NCBI GenBank assembly: GCA_020348985.1
Contig: CP070761.1
Coordinates: 1 to 56,348 of the forward strand
Direction: 5' to 3'
DNA: 56,348 nucleotides
DNA from: Candidatus Thorarchaeota archaeon
GTDB lineage: Archaea > Asgardarchaeota > Thorarchaeia > Thorarchaeales > Thorarchaeaceae
Shown here: positions 32,141 to 41,389 of the stretch, one piece after another
How positions within the stretch are numbered: the first letter of the stretch is position 1
Layout of the letters: each line of letters opens with the position of its first letter
Notes under the pieces: generated by a model
Databases searched by the model: none
Seen by the model: the letters and a program-made list of their open reading frames with translations, nothing else
Told to the model about the DNA's origin: nothing
Translations under genes and position numbers: made by a program

Positions 32141-33649
32141 CTACTTGTCGGCTTTCTGGATAGCTCTCAGCAGATCTCGAGTTTCACCCTCAGGATTCAA
32201 GTGTCTCTTGCGTATCTTGACAAATGACGGAACTGATACTGCTTCTCCAACGAAGAGAGCCTCGCCCACTTCAAGGGTTGTAATCGCTTCAAGTGAAGAT
32301 TTATCGATTCCTTCACTGCTTCGTCCAATGTGTTCCAAGTCGTACGGATTTGTGCATCTGAGTATGGCTTGGTTTGTGCATTGACTTAGAACCGTTGTAG
32401 AAAGCTTAACTGGTCTTTGCGAAACCAGACAGAGAAGCGCAAAGAACTTCCGCCCCTCTCTAGCAATTGTCTCAATTCGAGATTTTGGAAGGGCAATCTC
32501 TTGTCGACTTTCCGGACAGAATTGATGAGCTTCTTCTAGAACTATGAGAAACGGAGGTATTCTTCCCTGTCTTCTCTTGAACAACAACTCTGATACAAGA
32601 TTGGCCACTACAATCTGTTTCTTTCTCAATGATATGAAGTCACTCAGATCTATTAGCGTAAGCTTTCCTGGACGAATGACGCTTTCAGTTTGAGGGCTTG
32701 CTTCCTTCCCAAACAGATTTGTGTTCTCAAGATTCATCAGCCAACCTAGTAGGGCATCTTTTGTATTCTTGCTGATTGTCTCATCCTCTCTGACATAGTC
32801 CATGATATCTATCAGCGAGTAACCTTCTTTGGAATCCTGCTGGATTTCTGTGAGTACACGTCGAAGATCCCGCTGTTGAACTGTGCTCATATCGGATACA
32901 AATGAAGCAAGAGCCTCTGCAGACAAAGACCGCGTTGCTATTTGGAAATGCGATCCTCTGATGTGCTCTACTTCGACATCATCAGTGATGCCTAGCGAGG
33001 TGAAATCTACATTCTTCAAGTAAGTATACTCACCGTGTACATCGATTACCACGACTGCAAGGCGGCCTTTGTCTTTGGGCCTGGACAGAATCTCTTCGAG
33101 AAGCACAGACACAAAGTACGACTTACCTGCACCGCTCATTGCAAGAATAGCCAGATGTTTTGACAGAAGGCGAGTCATATTGGGTGTAAACTCAAGGTCG
33201 TGGTTAGACAGCTTTCCAAGAAGAAGGCCATCATCCACATCAAGACTAAGAAATGATGAAAGAACGTCATCATCAGTTCTACGAACTACAGCTCCTGGTG
33301 AGACTGCAAAATAGGGACGAAGTCTTTTCTCATCACTCCAAAGACCAAGCACGCGCGCGCGCGCGATTGTATATTGCCATCGGTCAGTGGGGAATATTGA
33401 ACGTAATGGTTCTCCCCTTGACTGATATTCTCGGACAGCTTCAGCCTGCTGATAGTAGCGGTTAGTCTGAACCAAATCTTGAACTCGTGCAATAACGGTC
33501 CCTGAATCAGTTACTACTGATACAAATTCGCCCCTTCGTGTTACAATGTCATTTGCTCCTCCTTCTGTTACGAAAGAGAACTCCATAACATTCGGACCTT
33601 TGTCGGTGGAAACAACAGTTCCTAATCTTTGAAGAGAGACTTCATCCAT
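32141..33649 (-). CDS. herA: HerA helicase/translocase
   Basis: 502 residues, a FtsK/HerA hexameric translocase that works with NurA in DNA end resection. The N-terminal HAS barrel (LGTVVSTDKGPNVMEF..VTRRGEFVSVV) precedes the ATPase core: Walker A LAMSGAGKSYFVSVLLEEIL, VVIDVHGEYT, Walker B PFLIVLEEAHQFCP, and C-terminal arginine segments (LCLVSQRPVKLSTTVLSQCTN). Directly downstream of nurA with a 8-base gap. Mre11 and Rad50, usual neighbours, are absent from the window. A 14-base CG run lies inside the gene at 33352-33365. Confidence 0.95.
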   Translation of the reverse strand: MDEVSLQRLGTVVSTDKGPNVMEFSFVTEGGANDIVTRRGEFVSVVTDSGTVIARVQDLVQTNRYYQQAEAVREYQSRGEPLRSIFPTDRWQYTIARARVLGLWSDEKRLRPYFAVSPGAVVRRTDDDVLSSFLSLDVDDGLLLGKLSNHDLEFTPNMTRLLSKHLAILAMSGAGKSYFVSVLLEEILSRPKDKGRLAVVVIDVHGEYTYLKNVDFTSLGITDDVEVEHIRGSHFQIATRSLSAEALASFVSDMSTVQQRDLRRVLTEIQQDSKEGYSLIDIMDYVREDETISKNTKDALLGWLMNLENTNLFGKEASPQTESVIRPGKLTLIDLSDFISLRKKQIVVANLVSELLFKRRQGRIPPFLIVLEEAHQFCPESRQEIALPKSRIETIAREGRKFFALLCLVSQRPVKLSTTVLSQCTNQAILRCTNPYDLEHIGRSSEGIDKSSLEAITTLEVGEALFVGEAVSVPSFVKIRKRHLNPEGETRDLLRAIQKADK

Positions 33650-33657
33650 TGCTCTTT

Positions 33658-34821
33658 TTAACCTCCAAAGGGATTCCTCATTCGTCTTTTCTCAACTGGG
33701 GAGTACCTAACCCCTGTAAGGGCCATCAAGCGATTCATGATTAGCTGTGTTTCGTTATTACCGATTCGCGCTCTTGTGTCTGCTTCAACGATAGGTGATG
33801 GAAGACCGTACTCTGTGTGTTGCCAAGACAGAGGAAGGATTGCCGATAGTGCCTTGTTCAACCGATCCGCTGGCTCATCAATGTCGGTATTTCCGAAAAC
33901 CTCGATTCTCAATGGATAGTCGTGGCGAGCAGTCTTTAGATATGTTACCCAAATTGATGCCGCCCAGTCGCGGAGATCTTCAGGTAGTGAACTCGTCTCA
34001 TGTGAAACCTCCGATGAATACTTGAATGCAAACGTCCTCTCGCCTTCATCCAAGAATGTATTGAGCAAGTCGGTGTCTCTGGAGAATCTTAGTAACCAAC
34101 GGTAATCCACGTCCTGCATCATCTCAAAGAATGACGGATTCCTGAGAACATGTGGAAGAATCTCGCCAAGTATGCTTACAATCCTTGTTGACCTGCTGTC
34201 CTTTATTATGCCAACGAGTATCGTCCTGCTTTTCCTTGCCTTCCGGTAGAGCTGTTTGTATAGAGCTATCGTTTCTTGGAATTTCTCATAGCCAATCGAT
34301 GCGGTTGGAGGACGATCTCTAGGGTGATTTAGAAGACTACCATCAAGAAGAATCAGATCGGTATGAAACTCATCGAGTACTGAAAGAATCACTCTTAGCT
34401 CAGTAGCAGTTCTCTCAAGCGATGCGATCTGGTCAAGCTCATTCCCTTGTAGTGCATACAGAACAGGAGTTACTCGTGGACTTGGAAACGGATCGGGGTA
34501 AAACTCCGCAGCTGGTCCTTCGTCAGGCCCAAAACTGAAAATAACTGCAATTCCACGAGTCAGTAAGATATCTATCGATCTGAAACTGCGTCTTGAGAGA
34601 CCACCATCTATTCCAGCAATCTTCAGGCCTGAGAGATGTGTGGGTTCTATCTTTGTGATGAATGATGTCTCAAGAGTATTTTCCGTAATTGCAGGAAACC
34701 TGCCAAGATCTAATGAATCCTTGATTTTCCTGATTACGTTTCCGAATTGTTGACGACTAGACTCTACTCTGTCAATCTCCTCAACAAGCAGTGCTAGCAT
34801 TCTGTCAAGCTGCTGATCCAC
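33658..34821 (-). CDS. nurA: NurA nuclease
   Basis: 387 residues of the NurA 5'-3' nuclease family. The catalytic IAGIDGGLSRRSF near residue 70 and LILLDGSLLNHP near 155 hold the conserved aspartates; a third acidic region lies in the C-terminal part (SPIVEADTRARIG). It forms a complex with HerA for resection. Its start overlaps the pyrG stop by one base, so nurA is coupled to CTP synthase translation. Confidence 0.92.
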   Translation of the reverse strand: MDQQLDRMLALLVEEIDRVESSRQQFGNVIRKIKDSLDLGRFPAITENTLETSFITKIEPTHLSGLKIAGIDGGLSRRSFRSIDILLTRGIAVIFSFGPDEGPAAEFYPDPFPSPRVTPVLYALQGNELDQIASLERTATELRVILSVLDEFHTDLILLDGSLLNHPRDRPPTASIGYEKFQETIALYKQLYRKARKSRTILVGIIKDSRSTRIVSILGEILPHVLRNPSFFEMMQDVDYRWLLRFSRDTDLLNTFLDEGERTFAFKYSSEVSHETSSLPEDLRDWAASIWVTYLKTARHDYPLRIEVFGNTDIDEPADRLNKALSAILPLSWQHTEYGLPSPIVEADTRARIGNNETQLIMNRLMALTGVRYSPVEKRRMRNPFGG

Positions 34822-36536
34822 TACTTCTCCCTCTTGGCCTTGTATTCCATTGCTGCCCTTAGAAAGGCAACGTAGATCGGATGTGCGTCGCCAGGTCTTG
34901 ATTTGAATTCTGGATGGAACTGCACACCAATCCAGAACGGATGGTTCTCAATCTCGACTGCATTGATTATCTTACCTGATGAGTCCAGCGCGGAGACTAT
35001 CAGACCAGCATCCTTCATCTTCTTTACGTACCTGTCAATGAGATGAAACCTGTGACGAAACCGTTCTCTTGCAGTCTCCGCTTTGTAAATCTCGTGAAGA
35101 TGAGTACCACTCACGATTCTAATATCTTGGGAGCCTAGTCTCATGGTTCCACCCTTGTCTTCGACAAGCTTTTGTTCGTCCATCAAATCAATGACTGGAA
35201 ATAGGCTATCAGGATCCACTTCAGTGGTGTGTGCATCGTCCCATTTCATGACTTGCCGGGCAAATGCCACTGTTCCAAGCTGGCTTCCATAGCAAATGCC
35301 CAGAAAAGGTACGTTTGAGGTAAGAGAAATCCCTGCTGCGCTAATCATTCCCTCGACTCCTCGCTCTCCAAATCCGGGAGTCAAAAGGATTCCATCTATG
35401 TTCTCCAGATCCTCTTTGAAAGAATCTTCATCACTGCGCTCTTCGGTTCTAATCCAGTCGATTTTCAGCCCAACACCACATTCCGCCGCTGCGTGAAATA
35501 GCGCTTCATTGATGCTTTTGTACGAGTCACTCAGAGTTGTGTACTTTCCCGGCATAGCGATAGTAAGAAAGCTCGAGTGATTTTGGAATGATTGAACAAT
35601 GTCAGACCATGACTTCGTATCGGGTTCCCTTGACTCGAATCCGAGATGTTTGGTAAGTATATGTCCAAGACCTTGATTCTCGAATGATAGAGGAAGCTGG
35701 TATATGACAGGAATATCTGGATTCGATATGACCTGCTTCTCGGGGACATTGCAGAATAGTGCGATCTTTGCCCTCGCTGAAGCTGAAAGCTCACTCTCTG
35801 CACGGCAGACTATGATATCAGGTTGTAGACCGAGTCCTTGTAGAGTTCTTACGCTATGCTGAGTTGGTTTTGTTTTGAACTCCCCCACGGTTTGTATGTA
35901 TGGGACAAGCGTCACGTGTACATGGACTATCTTATCGCGGCCTACATCTCCTGTAAGCTGTCTTACTGCTTCAAGGAAAGGCATGGCCTCAATGTCTCCG
36001 ACTGTTCCACCAATCTCTATCAACAAGACATCTGGAATCGGGTCCTTGGTAACGACATCCCATATTCTCTGCTTGATTCTGTCGGTGATATGAGGAATGA
36101 TTTGAACAGTGTGTCCAAGAAAGCCTCCCTTTCGTTCTTCAAGAATGATAGATATGTAGATTTGACCGGATGTGATATTCTGAGAAGGATGTGCCTCAAT
36201 TCCTGTGAAACGCTCGTATGTACCGAAGTCGAGGTCAATCTCAGAAATCTGGAACTCGTAGTCAGTAACTGGTCGGAAAGTCCATGTCTGTTCGGTAACA
36301 AAGACTTCACCATGCTCAATAGGGTTGAGTGTGCCAGGGTCAACGTTTAGGTAGGGATCAATCTTGATTATTCTGATGCTGTGATTTCGGAACTGAAACA
36401 GCTTGGCTATTGATGCAGTTGTGACTCCCTTTCCAATACCCGAGAGCACGCCTCCTGTCACAAATACAAACCTTGTTCTGCTTAAATTGGATTTCAACCT
36501 ACTGCTCCTCAGGATGTCATGCATACGTGGATGCAT
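34821..36536 (-). CDS. pyrG: CTP synthase
   Basis: About 571 residues, making CTP from UTP, ATP and glutamine. The synthetase domain starts RTRFVFVTGGVLSGIGKGVTTAS and contains KIDPYLNVDPGT and HGEVFVT; the amidotransferase domain has the nucleophile loop FLGICYGSQLG and HPEFKSRP. The loop reads GICYG where GICLG is commoner. The frame extends to 36635, overlapping the GTPase gene, and this part has no family match; ATG 36536 or ATG 36524 is likely. It lies between an MglA-like GTPase and nurA, an unusual neighbour set. Confidence 0.95.
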   Translation of the reverse strand: MHPRMHDILRSSRLKSNLSRTRFVFVTGGVLSGIGKGVTTASIAKLFQFRNHSIRIIKIDPYLNVDPGTLNPIEHGEVFVTEQTWTFRPVTDYEFQISEIDLDFGTYERFTGIEAHPSQNITSGQIYISIILEERKGGFLGHTVQIIPHITDRIKQRIWDVVTKDPIPDVLLIEIGGTVGDIEAMPFLEAVRQLTGDVGRDKIVHVHVTLVPYIQTVGEFKTKPTQHSVRTLQGLGLQPDIIVCRAESELSASARAKIALFCNVPEKQVISNPDIPVIYQLPLSFENQGLGHILTKHLGFESREPDTKSWSDIVQSFQNHSSFLTIAMPGKYTTLSDSYKSINEALFHAAAECGVGLKIDWIRTEERSDEDSFKEDLENIDGILLTPGFGERGVEGMISAAGISLTSNVPFLGICYGSQLGTVAFARQVMKWDDAHTTEVDPDSLFPVIDLMDEQKLVEDKGGTMRLGSQDIRIVSGTHLHEIYKAETARERFRHRFHLIDRYVKKMKDAGLIVSALDSSGKIINAVEIENHPFWIGVQFHPEFKSRPGDAHPIYVAFLRAAMEYKAKREK

Positions 36537-36612
36537 ACTGTCATCAGCAATTTGCGGCTCATCTTCGTCAGCATCGTATAAGTGATTCGATGGTTCTGCA
36601 TCTCTACAAGTG

Positions 36613-37191
36613 CTAAGCAGACTGGGAGAGTACACTGGCTCTCATCGCGTCTTGAAACAAAATCTGGAACGCCTCAATTATGTTGAATCCCTGTCGAGCA
36701 ATGCTTTTGAATACTGGAACAGAATTGGGAACTCTGAGCTCTTGTCTTAGTCTGTCCTCTTCAATTGCTCCTGGCAGATCTTGCTTGTTCAGACAGATCA
36801 CTACTGGAAGCGGCCGTTCCTCGTCTGTTATTAGAGACATAAGTTCGCTCCAGCTGGCACGATTTTCTTCAAGAAGATGTTCCTGTGAGTCTGCCATGAA
36901 TATGACACCGTCAGTTCCCACCAGCACTACATCTCGAGTTGACCGATAGAAATCTTGGCCAGTTGCAGACCATACGTGTGCATTAATCGTCCAATTACCA
37001 GAGAGATGAAATGGAATAGTGCCAAAATCACAGAACATTGTTCGGCCGACAGTATTCTCAATTGATGTCAGCTTATCTGCAAAATCCATTGCTGAAAAAA
37101 GCCAGCGGATTGCAGTCGTTTTGCCACTCATTGCAGGCCCAAAGAAGACGATTTTGATTCCCACAGTTTGATTACCGTAGTCGATTATCAT
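36613..37191 (-). CDS. MglA/Ras-like small GTPase
   Basis: 192 residues of the small Ras-like GTPase superfamily. G1 is FFGPAMSGKTTAIRW, with a switch I threonine in NTVGRTMFCDFG; G3 reads WSATGQDFYRSTRD rather than DxxGQ; G4 is CLNKQDLPG; G5 is SIARQG. The GxxxSGKT loop, the TGQ form of G3 and the VGTDGVIFMADSQ strand point to the MglA-type group rather than Rab/Arf. No lipid-anchor cysteine is seen at the C terminus. It follows a roadblock-domain gene and an unknown gene in one unit; roadblock proteins are known partners and GAPs of MglA, so a GTPase module is likely. Confidence 0.92.
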   Translation of the reverse strand: MIIDYGNQTVGIKIVFFGPAMSGKTTAIRWLFSAMDFADKLTSIENTVGRTMFCDFGTIPFHLSGNWTINAHVWSATGQDFYRSTRDVVLVGTDGVIFMADSQEHLLEENRASWSELMSLITDEERPLPVVICLNKQDLPGAIEEDRLRQELRVPNSVPVFKSIARQGFNIIEAFQILFQDAMRASVLSQSA

Positions 37192-37204
37192 TTACTTCTG
37201 ACTC

Positions 37205-38125
37205 CTAAGTGCCCCACATGCTATCTACCCAAGCGCCAAGTCCCGACAAGGTGCCTCCCTTCACGCAATCAGAGAAGTCTTCATGCCATTCAGCCATGAT
37301 AAAACGAATCAGCTCCGGCAGCTCTCCACCCTCCCAGCCAATGGCTTCATAGAGGTTCCTTTCTGTGAGAGCAGTAGACGCTCCAAGCTCTCTTGCAAGT
37401 CTGATTCTAGATAGTAATGTAACGGCTCTTCTGGCGGCATGAACGTAGTTGCTCACTTCCTCGTCAAACATATCATGCGTAATCTTCTCCGATTCATCGT
37501 CTAGTTTCAATATTGCTCCCATCATATGTTCAGGGATATTGACTCCTCGTAACGACTTTCGGAGTAGACGTCTAATTCGCTCAAGAGATTGCCGTTTCCT
37601 TGTGAGGATCTTTGACACTATTCGTTTCTCTACATCTAGGTTACTCTGATAGGGCTCCATCAATGTGAAGTTCAGGGAAGAAGGAGATTTCACTCTCAGA
37701 ATTCCACAGTTGACTGAATACCTAGCTATGTGCTTGAGAATCTTCGGAAAAGCGTCTCTATTCACATCGATTCCAAGAGCCCGTGCTCCAATTGGCAGTG
37801 CAACAACCCAACTTGAGAAATGCGTTATTCGTTCCAAAGCTAGACCTAAGTTCGACGAGAAACAGCATGCAATGGTTCTGCTCACTTCGTAGTTGTGTTT
37901 CTCTTCTTCCCAGACAGCAAGTAGCTCATCCTGTGATGTGAAGTCCCGCCAGAAGACTAGTCTATGGCGATGAGGACTTAGTGCGGCTACGCTATCTGAG
38001 ATATCATCTACAAGTTCCACATCTTCACCGGCCACAATAATCGGGAATCGGTTCAGTGATGAATTCAGTAGTAGTGGAAACTGCTCGCCCATCAATTCAA
38101 TCAGCTGCATAATCGAGTAAGTCAT
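37205..38125 (-). CDS. Unknown protein between roadblock and GTPase genes, AAA-lid-like C terminus
   Basis: 306 residues, no recognised family. The N-terminal 135 residues look alpha/beta (PIIVAGEDVELVDDISDSVAAL; VSRTIACCFSSN; SSWVVALPIGARALGIDVN) without a P loop. The C-terminal 110 residues are helical and resemble an AAA+ lid: VNYVHAARR-like text (SNYVHAARRAVTLLSRIRL) then TALTERNLYEAIGWEGGE. It overlaps the roadblock stop as ATGA and precedes the GTPase by 13 bases, so the three are translationally linked. It could be an adaptor or effector of the GTPase/roadblock pair; this is inference. Confidence 0.7.
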   Translation of the reverse strand: MTYSIMQLIELMGEQFPLLLNSSLNRFPIIVAGEDVELVDDISDSVAALSPHRHRLVFWRDFTSQDELLAVWEEEKHNYEVSRTIACCFSSNLGLALERITHFSSWVVALPIGARALGIDVNRDAFPKILKHIARYSVNCGILRVKSPSSLNFTLMEPYQSNLDVEKRIVSKILTRKRQSLERIRRLLRKSLRGVNIPEHMMGAILKLDDESEKITHDMFDEEVSNYVHAARRAVTLLSRIRLARELGASTALTERNLYEAIGWEGGELPELIRFIMAEWHEDFSDCVKGGTLSGLGAWVDSMWGT

Positions 38126-39069
38126 GGTTCTCTCCTCGCTAGAATCAATCCGCCTTCAGATCCGCCTGAGAGCAGGAGATCTCGCAGGTCCTTGGGCACT
38201 GCAGATTTCATCGTTGAGGCTGTATTCAGTACTCTTCGAATCTCCATAATGTAATGTTTGAGTAGAAGCCGCATCAGACCTAGCTTCTGACTGTTCTTGT
38301 CCACCCAGAGACTGAAAACGCCATTTGGAACTGCGTATATGATGTGACGAGTATTCCCTGTTTCACAGAGAACATTCTGTAAAGAGCTATTACGAAGAGT
38401 GCGTACAACTCGGTCTGACGAATCATGAAGAGCAAAGGACATGGCGGCCAGTCGGTCGTTTGTAAAGCCATCAAGAGAGACCCTTACGCCTCCACTAAGT
38501 GCTAGGAATGCGGAATCAATATTGGGGATGCTGTCATGAACTTGCTTCAAGAGGGCTCTTAGAGCAAGTGCTTGAGAACGATCAAGTGAGATTATGGATC
38601 TTGATAGCGAGTAGGTTGTGTCACCCCCATCTGCCACCGTGAACCCCCCGAGAACCCTTTGAGTTTCGTCTGAACTATACGATCTCAGCGGAGGTAATCG
38701 GCCACTGATGTGTTCTTTCAAGAGAAACGAAACGCGCAAAAGGCTATCTTTCATTTCTATGAATAGAGCTGCGAGATTCACTCGTGGCGCTGTCGTGATT
38801 GTTAGGAAGTAATTGGGGTCATTTGGAAGTGATGCCAAGAAGACCTTTGATGTTTCAGATTCCATTAGAAGGTAATTGAAATTTCCGTGAATCAGCTTGG
38901 CAACACCAAAAATCGCACAAGTTGACGATGCAATAGCAAAAACCTCATCCTTGCTAAACCATACACCTGCGCTAGCCACAGGTAGACCGTCCTTTTGGAC
39001 GAGTATTACATTCTCCACACCTGTGATCATTTTGATATTCTGTAGTGTTTCGTTGAGATCCTCGGTCAA
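38122..39069 (-). CDS. Tandem roadblock/LC7-domain protein
   Basis: 315 residues. Residues 1-115 form a roadblock/LC7 domain (TLQNIKMITGVENVILVQKDGLPVASAG.. ; LLMESETSKVFLASLPNDPNYFLTITT; helix LAALFIEMKDSLLRV). A linker is followed by a second, more divergent copy at about 160-275 (ALLKQVHDSIPNIDSAFLALSGGVRVSLDG; RHIIYAVPNGVFSLWVD; LGLMRLLLKHYIMEI). Roadblock proteins act as scaffolds and regulators of small GTPases. It is the first gene of the unit, 50 bases below a TATA-like box, and is coupled by ATGA to the next gene. Confidence 0.85.
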   Translation of the reverse strand: MTEDLNETLQNIKMITGVENVILVQKDGLPVASAGVWFSKDEVFAIASSTCAIFGVAKLIHGNFNYLLMESETSKVFLASLPNDPNYFLTITTAPRVNLAALFIEMKDSLLRVSFLLKEHISGRLPPLRSYSSDETQRVLGGFTVADGGDTTYSLSRSIISLDRSQALALRALLKQVHDSIPNIDSAFLALSGGVRVSLDGFTNDRLAAMSFALHDSSDRVVRTLRNSSLQNVLCETGNTRHIIYAVPNGVFSLWVDKNSQKLGLMRLLLKHYIMEIRRVLNTASTMKSAVPKDLRDLLLSGGSEGGLILARREP

Positions 39070-39118
39070 TAGCTAAGCACCATCTCAGTCGATGATTCAA
39101 AGTTGAATCGCTGGATAC

Positions 39119-39129
39119 GCTATTTAACC
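39119..39129 (-). promoter_or_regulatory. TATA box of the roadblock-GTPase-pyrG-nurA-herA unit
   Basis: GGTTAAATAGC on the minus strand, 50-60 bases upstream of the roadblock ATG, in the 131-base gap after the HD protein gene. Confidence 0.45.
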
Positions 39130-39200
39130 ACCACACAGAAAGTGCATTGACACTTTCGGAGCAGAGTATTCAGGACAGTGCTTTGTCTTGTTTGCAAGGC

Positions 39201-40496
39201 CTACATGTGGATTAGGGCAGCATCTGGGACTTCTTGAAAGATTGCACGTGCCGCTTTCTCTACTTCCTTTCGATGTCGATCGAAAGTGTATACTCGAATG
39301 AGATCAAAGTATACTTTCATCATATCTGCAATGTTTGAGAGATCCGAAAGGTTCCGAGAGACACGTTTACCTTCAATCATTTCGTAGATTCGGATTTCCA
39401 TGGGGTTATGCTGATGCGGGTTGTAAGGTACAGACGGAAGCGTGGGAACATCGACAATGACATCTTCTGGATTGACTTTCGCTTTCTCAGCAATCTCTTC
39501 CTCTATGCTTTCACGTACCTTACGCTTGGTCAAAACCTTGGAGACAAAACGGTCTTCCGTGTGCAAAACTTTCTCGAAAGCGGACTTGTACAATACTCTT
39601 GAATCAAGCAGGTTGACCATTCTTGAAGCCTCTGCTGCATCTTCAGATTCAGAAGGGTCAATCCTCCTGATTCTTGATATGAGTGACATGTCATCTAGTA
39701 CTAGGAATTCTTCAGGAGTTTCAAAATCCGTGAGTCCAAGCACGCTATCGGCGGCATTCATGAGCTTGACTAGCATAACTTCAACGCTTCGGACAGTCTT
39801 ATGATAGTACACATTGAGAAACATCTCATATCTTGCTACTAAGAAAGATTCGAGAGCTCCACGGGCTGCTAGAGCAAACTCCAATTCGCTGTCTGCTGAC
39901 ACCTCGAGACTACTGATTAGGCGATGAATGTCAACCAAACCATAGCTTACGCCACAGTAGAATGAATCACGAATTAGATAGTCCATCTTGTCTGCATCTA
40001 TTTGGCCAGCAACAATTCCACTGGTTATCGCATCTGTCTTCTTCTTTCTCCTGCCACGGACAAGATTAGCGATTCTCTTCTTAGAAACCCCGCCATCTTC
40101 CAGAAGTTCTCCCAGCTCGCTTTCGAGTATAATCCACTCGGTGACATCCTCATGGTTCATTCCTCGTTTCTCAATGAGTGCCTCCTCAAAGACGTGGCTG
40201 AAAGGACCATGTCCAATGTCATGAAGTAGTCCAGCGATTCTGACCTCCTGAAGTGAATCGTCACCCAGACCAATCTTTCCTAGCAACCTTCGTCCCATAA
40301 GTCCTGCAAGATAAAGAGCACCAATGCAATGGCCAAAGCGAGTATGTTCAGCTGTAGGGTAAACGAAGTGGCCACCTGATAATTGCTTGATTCTCCTGAG
40401 ACGTTGATATGGTCCTGAATCGATTATCTTTGATTCAATATCTGTCAGACCAATGAACCCATGAACCGGATCGTTCACTTCTATTGTGAATTTCAA
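39201..40496 (-). CDS. HD-domain phosphohydrolase (SAMHD1/dGTPase-like)
   Basis: 431 residues of COG1078. The metal-binding HD set is EHTRFGHCIGAL (first H), LLHDIGHGPFSHVFEE and QIDADKMDYLIRDSFYCG, all intact. Relatives hydrolyse dNTPs or other nucleotides. The start is TTG 40496: AGGTGG is 6 bases upstream, and the ATG within the spacer is out of frame. A role in nucleotide-pool control beside replication genes is plausible but not shown. Confidence 0.92.
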   Translation of the reverse strand: MKFTIEVNDPVHGFIGLTDIESKIIDSGPYQRLRRIKQLSGGHFVYPTAEHTRFGHCIGALYLAGLMGRRLLGKIGLGDDSLQEVRIAGLLHDIGHGPFSHVFEEALIEKRGMNHEDVTEWIILESELGELLEDGGVSKKRIANLVRGRRKKKTDAITSGIVAGQIDADKMDYLIRDSFYCGVSYGLVDIHRLISSLEVSADSELEFALAARGALESFLVARYEMFLNVYYHKTVRSVEVMLVKLMNAADSVLGLTDFETPEEFLVLDDMSLISRIRRIDPSESEDAAEASRMVNLLDSRVLYKSAFEKVLHTEDRFVSKVLTKRKVRESIEEEIAEKAKVNPEDVIVDVPTLPSVPYNPHQHNPMEIRIYEMIEGKRVSRNLSDLSNIADMMKVYFDLIRVYTFDRHRKEVEKAARAIFQEVPDAALIHM

Positions 40497-40524
40497 ACAT
40501 TGCCACCTAGTTTTTGTAGTAGTT

Positions 40525-41262
40525 TCAAGGATTGATTGTCCTTATGACTCTTACAAGTTCCTCTTCAGATTCTAGCTCCGAAACGCAAAGTGGCAAATGA
40601 ATGTTATCCGCTATCCGGACAGCCAGTGGATCAAGCTCTTTGACACCCTGAAGAATCGCTACAGCAGGTTTCACTGCAACAGAAGTACCAATTTGACTAG
40701 CCTTGATTGCAACCATGGGCGACCTACCCGTGCTTACATTAGTAAGAACTGCTGCCCTTTGTGTTGTACCACCATACAGTCGAAGAAGCTGTTGTGGAGT
40801 AAGTGTGACAATTGCTTTCACGCTGTCGAGTACGGTGTATCCGTATATCTCACGTGATAGCAGATTCCTATGAGTTAGTATTCTGCATTGAAGCGATTCT
40901 ACAAGACGTTGGGCTGAGATAGCTGTTCTAAACTCTCGTATGTCAAGTATTGCATCAGATGCAATTTCAGGAGACTCCAGCTTTTCCAGTGCCATTGCAA
41001 TCCTTCCGCCGCTCGCAGAATCAATCTCAATAAGACCTTCTATGAAACGTCTGATTGTCTCTACACGGGGTGATTTGCGTCGTCCACTTTCATAGTCGCT
41101 TATGACAGATGGTGAGACTCCAAGATGACGAGCGAGGTCCTTTTGGGATATCTTGAAACGTTCTCGCCACCTCTTCATGATGGCACCCGGATCATCCTCA
41201 GCAATGCAAATCTCGCCGGCCATTGTCTCAGCCAATCGTTGCAGTGCCCTGCTCTGATCCAT
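40525..41262 (-). CDS. XRE-type transcriptional regulator (COG1709-like)
   Basis: About 245 residues. The N-terminal helix-turn-helix (WRERFKISQKDLARHLGVSPSVISDYESGRRKSPRVETI) near residues 30-70 is followed by a large C-terminal domain with a conserved DSVKAIVTLTPQQLLRLYGGTTQRAAVLTNVSTGRSPMVAIKAS block, typical of an archaeal regulator family. ATG 41262 is chosen with GGAG 7 bases upstream. The ligand and targets are unknown. It diverges from the GPN GTPase gene. Confidence 0.88.
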   Translation of the reverse strand: MDQSRALQRLAETMAGEICIAEDDPGAIMKRWRERFKISQKDLARHLGVSPSVISDYESGRRKSPRVETIRRFIEGLIEIDSASGGRIAMALEKLESPEIASDAILDIREFRTAISAQRLVESLQCRILTHRNLLSREIYGYTVLDSVKAIVTLTPQQLLRLYGGTTQRAAVLTNVSTGRSPMVAIKASQIGTSVAVKPAVAILQGVKELDPLAVRIADNIHLPLCVSELESEEELVRVIRTINP

Positions 41263-41389
41263 AGTCAAACTCCGGCAGAGAAGAAGATAAGATTTGTGAA
41301 GATTATCAGTGGCCTAGCGTATAGCTCTTGGAGATTTAGAAACCAAAGCATCTAAAGAGCTATTGTGTAGGCTCATTCTGGGTCATGTG

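Noticed and set aside
35856..36350. 164-residue plus-strand frame
   Set aside because: It is antisense to CTP synthase, whose conserved motifs run through it, so it is not coding.
36537..36635. N-terminal extension of CTP synthase
   Set aside because: It lies inside the GTPase gene's end and contains no CTP synthase similarity; the conserved part starts near 36490.
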